Made by a program: the position numbers and the translations under genes
Notes under the pieces: model-generated
What the model was told of the DNA's origin: nothing
Database searches by the model: none
Seen by the model: only the letters and a program-made list of their open reading frames with translations
Shown: one piece after another, positions 14,210-18,479 of the stretch
Numbering within the stretch: the first letter of the stretch is position 1
How the letters are laid out: every line of letters starts with the position of its first letter
Source of the DNA: an uncultured bacterium
GTDB taxonomy: Bacteria; Cyanobacteriota; Vampirovibrionia; Gastranaerophilales; Gastranaerophilaceae
Reading direction: 5' to 3'
Assembly (NCBI GenBank): GCA_900553845.1
Contig: USEW01000016.1
Span: forward strand, 1 to 18,479
DNA length: 18,479 nt

Positions 14210-15580
14210 TCATTTATGTATGTTATAAATTTTCTGGCTGATAATCTGTGCAACTGTAAGCAAAGGGTCAATAGTTGGAGAATACGGCGGAGCATATGGT
14301 AAATCAAGATTAAGAAGATCATTAACGCGAAAATCTGACATAATACACGCAACAACTGTCCCCATTCGTTTATGCACATCGCCTGGTCCAATAGCTTGAG
14401 CACCAAGGAGCTTTTGAGAATAATAATCAGCAATAAGTTTTAAAGTAATTTCCTGGGCATCAGGCATATAACCGGCTTTATCTTTTTTTGTTACCATAGC
14501 TGAAACAGGTGTAAAACCATTTTCCAATGCATCACGCTCGGATAAACCGCAGGATGCAATGGTTAAGTTATGAAATTTTGTCACAACAGAAGACAAAACA
14601 CCATGAAACGCCTCTTTCATACCTTCAATATTTAAAGCAACAATACGTCCTTCTTTATTAGCTGTTGAAGCAAGTGGTATCCAGGCTGGTTTATGCGAAA
14701 CTATATTATAATTAGCCACAACATCACCACAAGCATAGACATCTTTTAAGTTTGTTTGCATATATGTATCGACTTTTATTGTATCCCTAACTGATAAAAC
14801 GCCGCCGGCTTGTTTAAATATCTCACTATTAGGCACAATACCAGCAGCAATAACAACAAAATCTGTTTCAATAACTTCGTCTGTGTCAAGCTTGCACCCT
14901 ATTACATTTTGATTATTATCACCAATAAATTCGACTGCTTGTTTGTTGGTATGGATATTAATAATGTTGCCAAAATTACCTAAAATGTAATTTTCGACAA
15001 GTTCTCCCATTTCAGGGTCAAGCATATTTAACATATGTGAAGAACATTCAACAATAGTTGTTTTTATGTTATTTTTAGCAAATGCCCACAATAGTTCAAT
15101 ACTTATATTTCCACCGCCAACAATCAAAGCTTTTTGGGATTGGCGCATTTTTTCACGTATTTTTACCCCATCATTTAGTGTTTTTAAAGTAAATACATTA
15201 TTCAACCCAACATTAACAATAGGCGGAATATAAGGTCTTGCACCAGTTGCAATAACAAGATCGTCATATGAAACGAGTCTTTTTTCATTAGTTTGTAGGT
15301 TTAAAATTTCAACTAATTTTTCATCAGGATTTATTTTGGTGCATTTTGAGTTTAGATGAATTTTAACACCCTGTTTATCAAATTCTTCTGGGGTTCTTAT
15401 AATTAAGCTATTTATATCACTTATTAAACCCTCAATATAAAAAGGCAATCCGCAAGCACTATATGACACAACGTCTAAATCAGTATAAAGCTCAATATTT
15501 ATATTTTTATTTAAACGACTTAGTTTTGCTGCAGTTTTTGGACCACTAGCACCACCGCCAATAATTATTACTTTTTTCAT
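14210..15580 (-). CDS. FAD-dependent CoA-disulfide reductase / NADH oxidase-type oxidoreductase
   Basis: The 456-residue flavoprotein has the two-dinucleotide fold of the CoADR/Nox branch. The FAD motif is IIGGGASG (6-13). The redox-active Cys43 lies in SYSACGLPFY. ATGARP follows, then the NAD(P) motif VGGGNISIE, the second FAD contact VYACGDV and a C-terminal dimerisation domain (GAQAIG, then MGTVVACI). Single-cysteine members reduce CoA disulfide, polysulfide or oxygen using NAD(P)H; the substrate cannot be told from sequence. It probably serves thiol redox balance or oxygen defence in an anaerobe. It lies downstream of the flagellin gene on the same strand but with a 149-nt gap containing R2, so a separate transcript is likely. 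Confidence 0.9.
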   Translation of the reverse strand: MKKVIIIGGGASGPKTAAKLSRLNKNINIELYTDLDVVSYSACGLPFYIEGLISDINSLIIRTPEEFDKQGVKIHLNSKCTKINPDEKLVEILNLQTNEKRLVSYDDLVIATGARPYIPPIVNVGLNNVFTLKTLNDGVKIREKMRQSQKALIVGGGNISIELLWAFAKNNIKTTIVECSSHMLNMLDPEMGELVENYILGNFGNIINIHTNKQAVEFIGDNNQNVIGCKLDTDEVIETDFVVIAAGIVPNSEIFKQAGGVLSVRDTIKVDTYMQTNLKDVYACGDVVANYNIVSHKPAWIPLASTANKEGRIVALNIEGMKEAFHGVLSSVVTKFHNLTIASCGLSERDALENGFTPVSAMVTKKDKAGYMPDAQEITLKLIADYYSQKLLGAQAIGPGDVHKRMGTVVACIMSDFRVNDLLNLDLPYAPPYSPTIDPLLTVAQIISQKIYNIHK

Positions 15581-15691
15581 ATAGAAAATTATCAGGCTTT
15601 TTTTTGAAAATTTAATCCCGCTGTGGAGTAATATAAAATTATAGACTTATATAGATGTTCATATCATAGCCCATCCCATTATCCCGAAAGC

Positions 15692-15730
15692 GTAGTTGAA
15701 GATCGGGTTTACTAATCCAACATTTCTACT
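15692..15730 (+). repeat. Dispersed repeat R2, copy 2 (39 nt)
   Basis: This matches 10529-10567 at 29 of 39 positions and ends on the first base of the flagellin stop codon (15730-15732). The core GGGTT-AATCC arms (15704-15717) can pair with one wobble. A second dyad, CCCGA/TCGGG, spans 15683-15707 on the minus strand. No T-run follows, so it is not an evident terminator. The rest of 15581-15691 shows no clear gene. Confidence 0.5.
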
Positions 15731-16539
15731 TAACCTGTAATAAGTGATAAAGCAAGGTAAGCACTGCTTGATTGTTGAGACAATAATGCAGCTGTCACCT
15801 GTTGAAGAATTTGATTTTGGGTTAATTTTGCTGTTTCAGTTGCCACATCAACTGATGATATTGTATCAATTGTAGATTCATATGCTTGAATTTTGCTTGT
15901 TATATTGTCAGCAGTTGATGATAACATATTATTATAAGCTCCCAAACCTGATATATTTCCTGTATTTGCTCTAATACTATTTTCAAGATTAGTAATAACT
16001 TGATTAAGAGAACTATTATTTGTTATTGATAAATTATCAATACCAGCAGTACTAATAGTTACTCCAAGTACACTTTTATCAATTGTAATACTTGACCCAT
16101 CACCTAAATTTATTGTCTTATCGGCAGGTGTGGTATATAAATCTTTTCCATTAAATTCAGCGCTTGATTTTAACTGAGTTGCAGCTTGAATAGCAGTCTT
16201 AGCATTATCTATTAGAGCTTGTTTTGCATTATCATCAGTTGCAGACGAAAACCCTTTTAAAGCATCCAAAGCACTTTGAAGTGAAGCATTTATTGAAGTT
16301 AAAGTTTCTTCACGGTATGTTAATTCGGATTGAGCCATCTGTACATTTTTAAGTCCTATTTCACTTGAGGAGATTTGATTATTAAGCCTCTGAACCATAA
16401 CATATCCAGCCGGGTCATCCTGTGACAACTTTTTACCCGTTGTCAATCGATAAGTATTTAATTCTATCTCTTTAGTAATTTTGTTCAAATGATTTGATAA
16501 TATTTTTGAACCAACATCTGTGTTAAAAGTTAAAGCCAT
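15730..16539 (-). CDS. fliC: Flagellin
   Basis: The 269-residue protein keeps both conserved flagellin ends. The N-terminal D0/D1 region has LTTGKKLSQDDPAGYVM (32-48) and AEFNGKDLY (127-135). The C-terminal D1/D0 region has SVDVATETAKLTQNQILQQV (229-248) and ends LALSLITG. The variable middle (about 136-180) is short, so the filament surface domain is minimal. The D1 segment that carries QRVREL in enterobacterial flagellins here reads LQSALDAL (87-94). GGGTG lies 6 nt before the ATG. A sigma-28-like promoter lies at 16582-16609. No other flagellar genes are in the window, so this is an orphan flagellin locus. Confidence 0.92.
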   Translation of the reverse strand: MALTFNTDVGSKILSNHLNKITKEIELNTYRLTTGKKLSQDDPAGYVMVQRLNNQISSSEIGLKNVQMAQSELTYREETLTSINASLQSALDALKGFSSATDDNAKQALIDNAKTAIQAATQLKSSAEFNGKDLYTTPADKTINLGDGSSITIDKSVLGVTISTAGIDNLSITNNSSLNQVITNLENSIRANTGNISGLGAYNNMLSSTADNITSKIQAYESTIDTISSVDVATETAKLTQNQILQQVTAALLSQQSSSAYLALSLITG

Positions 16540-16581
16540 AATTTCACCCGTTCATATATCTTTATTACATATCCAAGATAT

Positions 16582-16609
16582 ATATCGGATATAAGATATA
16601 AAAACTTTA
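16582..16609 (-). promoter_or_regulatory. Sigma-28 (FliA)-type flagellar promoter
   Basis: On the minus strand, TAAAGTTT (16609-16602) is a full match to the sigma-28 -35 consensus. It is followed after 12 nt by TCCGATAT (16589-16582), close to GCCGATAA. The spacer is one base longer than the enteric optimum. It lies about 40 nt upstream of the flagellin ATG. Confidence 0.6.
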
Positions 16610-16667
16610 TATATTTTAGATATATTGTTACAAAAATTTACAAATGGCTTTAAAATTTGCTGTTAAC

Positions 16668-16707
16668 TTGATTTTGTTTTTTTTTATTGATAATATAAGT
16701 TTATAAT
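16668..16707 (+). promoter_or_regulatory. Promoter region of rpsO
   Basis: TTGATT (16668-16673), a 17-nt spacer and TAATAT (16691-16696) form the best-spaced pair. A perfect TATAAT at 16702-16707 lacks a matching -35. The leader to the ATG at 16730 is short, about 25 nt. Confidence 0.45.
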
Positions 16708-16729
16708 CCAAGAATAAAAGGAAAAATGC

Positions 16730-16999
16730 ATGTCAATTAATTTAAAAAACAAAGAAGAAATTATTAAAAAATACGGTAAAAACGAAAAAGATTCAGGTTC
16801 AGCCCGCGTGCAAGTTGCTTTATTAACTCAAAAAATACTTGAACTTACTGAACATTTAAAAATCAATAAAAAAGATTTCCAAGGTCGTCGTGGACTTTTA
16901 AAAATGGTTGGTAAACGTAAACAATTTTTATCATATATAAAAAATAAAGACGTTGAACAATATCGTCAATTAATATCTGATTTAAAAATTCGCGGTTAG
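16730..16999 (+). CDS. rpsO: 30S ribosomal protein S15
   Basis: The 89-residue protein is S15 throughout. It has KYGKNEKDSGSARVQVALLT (14-33), the HLKINKKDFQGRRGLLKMVG helix pair, and the terminal RKQFLSYIKNKDVEQYRQLI. S15 binds the 16S rRNA central domain early in 30S assembly. AGGA lies 8 nt before the ATG. The usual downstream neighbour pnp is absent; instead an SDR gene starts on the base after the stop codon. The short leader leaves little room for the large autoregulatory structure known in E. coli. Confidence 0.97.
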   Translation: MSINLKNKEEIIKKYGKNEKDSGSARVQVALLTQKILELTEHLKINKKDFQGRRGLLKMVGKRKQFLSYIKNKDVEQYRQLISDLKIRG

Positions 17000-17851
17000 A
17001 TGAAAAAATATATTTTAATAACAGGTGCATCATCTGGCATCGGTAGACAGACAGTTATTGAGTTATCAAAAGAATCAAATAACTATATTATTTTTGCAGC
17101 AATACGTAGACGTGAAGATAAAACACTAATTGAACGTGTTTCAAAAAATGTTATAGGTGTATATCTTGACATCACGAATAAAACAAGCATTTTAAAAGCA
17201 TTCAGATTTATAACATCAAAAACAAAAGTGCTTGATGTTATTATAAATTCAGCAGGCGTTGCAACAGCAGGACCTTTAGAATTATTAAATATTAATGATA
17301 TTAAGTCACAATTTGAAGTTAACACATTTGGACCTTTGTTTTTAGTCCAAACTTTTTTAACTATATTGAACAAAAACGGGAAAATAATTAACATTAACTC
17401 AATGGCACAAACAGGTATTTTTCCGTTTATTTCACCATATTGTGCTTCAAAACGTGCATTATCAATATTCTTAAATGCTTTAAATATTGAATTACATAAT
17501 AATAAAAATATCAAAATAATTGAAATTAATCCCGGCGTTGTTCAAACACAAATATGGAAAAAATCGGTTCAGGCATGCCAAGAAAATATAAAAAAATCTA
17601 ATAATCCAGATTTAATAAATTGTTATCAGAACGAACTTAATATTCTAAAAGCTAACGCTTTAAAGAATGAAACAAGAGGTTTGTTTTCTATTGATATAGC
17701 TAAATTAATTATCAAAATAATAAAAAATAAGAATCCAAAGACAAGATATAATATCGGTTTGGATTCTCATTTTGCTTTCCTTATTTCAAAACTTCTTCCT
17801 TGCGAGCTTTTAAATAAGTTAATTAAATTTAAGTTAAAAAATTTAAGTTAA
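17000..17851 (+). CDS. Short-chain dehydrogenase/reductase (classical SDR)
   Basis: The 283-residue NAD(P)-dependent oxidoreductase has TGASSGIG (8-15) for cofactor binding, NSAG (83-86, usually NNAG), the catalytic Ser134 in NINSMA, and Y147-x-x-x-K151 in SPYCASK. The substrate loop follows NPGVVQT. AIRRR after the second strand suggests NADP(H) preference. The C-terminus is long, with a basic hydrophobic end that could touch the membrane. The ATG immediately follows the rpsO TAG with no gap and no clear ribosome site, so translation is probably coupled. The substrate is not evident. Confidence 0.9.
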   Translation: MKKYILITGASSGIGRQTVIELSKESNNYIIFAAIRRREDKTLIERVSKNVIGVYLDITNKTSILKAFRFITSKTKVLDVIINSAGVATAGPLELLNINDIKSQFEVNTFGPLFLVQTFLTILNKNGKIININSMAQTGIFPFISPYCASKRALSIFLNALNIELHNNKNIKIIEINPGVVQTQIWKKSVQACQENIKKSNNPDLINCYQNELNILKANALKNETRGLFSIDIAKLIIKIIKNKNPKTRYNIGLDSHFAFLISKLLPCELLNKLIKFKLKNLS

Positions 17852-17931
17852 GTTCTTTGTTTTTTATTACTTCTCTTTCCTTTTAAGTTCAAAGATTTGG
17901 AGTGAGATTTAAATTTAAAAATAATTATTCT

Positions 17932-17975
17932 CCCTCTCCTTCTTAAGGAGAGGGCTGGGGTGAGGATGTTTTTAT
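17932..17975 (+). repeat. Dispersed repeat R3, copy 2, with perfect hairpin
   Basis: A perfect 10-bp stem (CCCTCTCCTT 17932-17941, AAGGAGAGGG 17945-17954, 3-nt loop) is followed by CTGGGGTGAGGATGTTTTTA. The 33-nt core (17943-17975) matches 10618-10650 in the opposite orientation at 30 of 33 positions. It resembles the REP-like palindromes with a GGGCTGGGGTGAGG tail that are common in many bacterial genomes. It lies between convergent genes and overlaps the stop codon of the gene at 18364 (17972-17974), so it may end both transcripts. Confidence 0.75.
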
Positions 17976-18364
17976 TTCAACTTAAATGAATCTTTTAGAC
18001 TATTTGCATTGTTTTTTATATTATTTAGATTTTTTTGACGTTCTTCTTGACGTTTTTGGGCTTCTTTCTTTTGCGCTTGTATTTTCTTTTCTCTTTCTTT
18101 TTTAGCTTTTTCGGCTGCTTTTTGCTGTTCTTCTATTTTTTTGAGTCTTTCTTTTTTTGCCTTTTCAGCAGATTTTGCTTGTTCCTGTTGTTTTTTTGTT
18201 AATTCTGATTCTTTCTTCTCTACTTTCTTAGCATAATCACTTAAAACTGATGAAGGTGTTTTAATTGTTGTTTTACTTGAAGTTGCAGCAATAGCAGTTT
18301 GAACATTTGAAAATACTAATACAAATGCAAATAAAAATAAAGACGATAAAACTTTTTTCAACAT
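17972..18364 (-). CDS. Secreted Lys/Glu/Gln-rich coiled-coil protein
   Basis: The 130-residue protein begins with a signal peptide (MLKKVLSSLFLFAFVLVFS, probable cleavage after TAIA near residue 26). Nearly all the rest is a charged helix with two recognisable internal repeats of an EKAKKER-KKI-Q-type unit (about 67-97), typical of a single long coiled coil. This composition is too low in complexity to assign a family; resemblance to TolA-like or other coiled coils may be only compositional. It is probably periplasmic or surface-exposed. AAGGAG lies 7 nt before the ATG, the best ribosome site in the window. It is convergent with the SDR gene. Confidence 0.75.
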   Translation of the reverse strand: MLKKVLSSLFLFAFVLVFSNVQTAIAATSSKTTIKTPSSVLSDYAKKVEKKESELTKKQQEQAKSAEKAKKERLKKIEEQQKAAEKAKKEREKKIQAQKKEAQKRQEERQKNLNNIKNNANSLKDSFKLK

Positions 18365-18395
18365 AATAAATCTCCTTAATTACTGTTACATAATT

Positions 18396-18401
18396 ATTAT
18401 A
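18396..18401 (-). promoter_or_regulatory. TATAAT -10 box of the coiled-coil gene
   Basis: TATAAT lies at 18401-18396 on the minus strand, about 30 nt before the ATG. No convincing -35 is seen in the poly-T tract upstream. Confidence 0.4.
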
Positions 18402-18422
18402 CACGAATTAAAAAAAAATAAA

Positions 18423-18451
18423 TTGTTTAAGTTTAAAAAAAATGTTATAAT
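18423..18451 (+). promoter_or_regulatory. Strong rightward promoter, gene beyond the window
   Basis: TTGTTT (18423-18428), a 17-nt spacer and TATAAT (18446-18451) are preceded by an extended -10 TG (18443-18444). The start would be near 18458. It points to a gene that begins past the right edge. Confidence 0.5.
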
Positions 18452-18479
18452 ATACTTTAAAGCATCTGATTTATAATCT

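Noticed and set aside
17083..17514. Leftward open frame of 143 codons opposite the SDR gene
   Set aside because: It is a shadow of the SDR coding sequence, which has all its catalytic motifs.

Overview
The window is strongly AT-rich, with TATA-rich intergenic DNA, and reads as a chromosomal segment from a Gram-negative, flagellated, probably host-associated bacterium. It carries a heptose-nucleotide synthesis gene (LPS), a DUF374-type acyltransferase, a flagellin, RecR/YbaB and S15. My best guess is a non-photosynthetic, gut-type relative of the Cyanobacteria (Melainabacteria/Vampirovibrionia, Gastranaerophilales-like). This rests on base composition, gene content and the look of several hypothetical proteins. 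It is an inference from memory, not a search result. There are no rRNA or tRNA genes, transposase, phage genes or CRISPR array.

Layout. (1) 1-1715: a leftward gene running off the edge, a degenerate GAF/histidine-kinase-like protein, and a small hypothetical protein. (2) 1850-6221, leftward: recR directly after ybaB, then a GC-rich mosaic repeat (R1 copy 1) abutting the stop of a 1061-residue SWIM/SNF2 helicase. (3) 6404-7461, leftward: a lysophospholipid-acyltransferase-like protein, preceded by a clean intrinsic terminator that ends a small XRE regulator gene. (4) 7561-9869, leftward operon: nrnA, a YihY-family membrane protein and rfaE2. A divergent promoter region separates it from a rightward gene for a protein made of two tandem AbrB-like folds. 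(5) 10153-11360, rightward: the AbrB-like gene, two short dispersed repeats (R2, R3), and a coiled-coil hypothetical protein. (6) 11383-14206: a leftward regulator with four tandem GntR-like winged helices, R1 copy 2 containing a small ORF, and a divergent three-TM hypothetical protein. (7) 14210-16539, leftward: an FAD/CoA-disulfide-reductase-type enzyme and a flagellin with a sigma-28-like promoter. (8) 16730-18364: rpsO fused head-to-tail with an SDR gene, then a convergent, secreted Lys/Glu-rich coiled-coil protein.

The main result is three dispersed repeat families, each present twice. R1 is a mosaic of modules A, B and C whose order differs between copies, with conserved hairpins and an open reading frame. 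R2 (39 nt) and R3 (33 nt) tend to sit at or over stop codons. Other points of interest are the four-winged-helix regulator, the duplicated AbrB protein with a shared operator-like inverted repeat, a terminator-like hairpin in the nrnA leader, a kinase lacking its phospho-acceptor histidine, and a flagellin that lacks the usual TLR5-contact residues.
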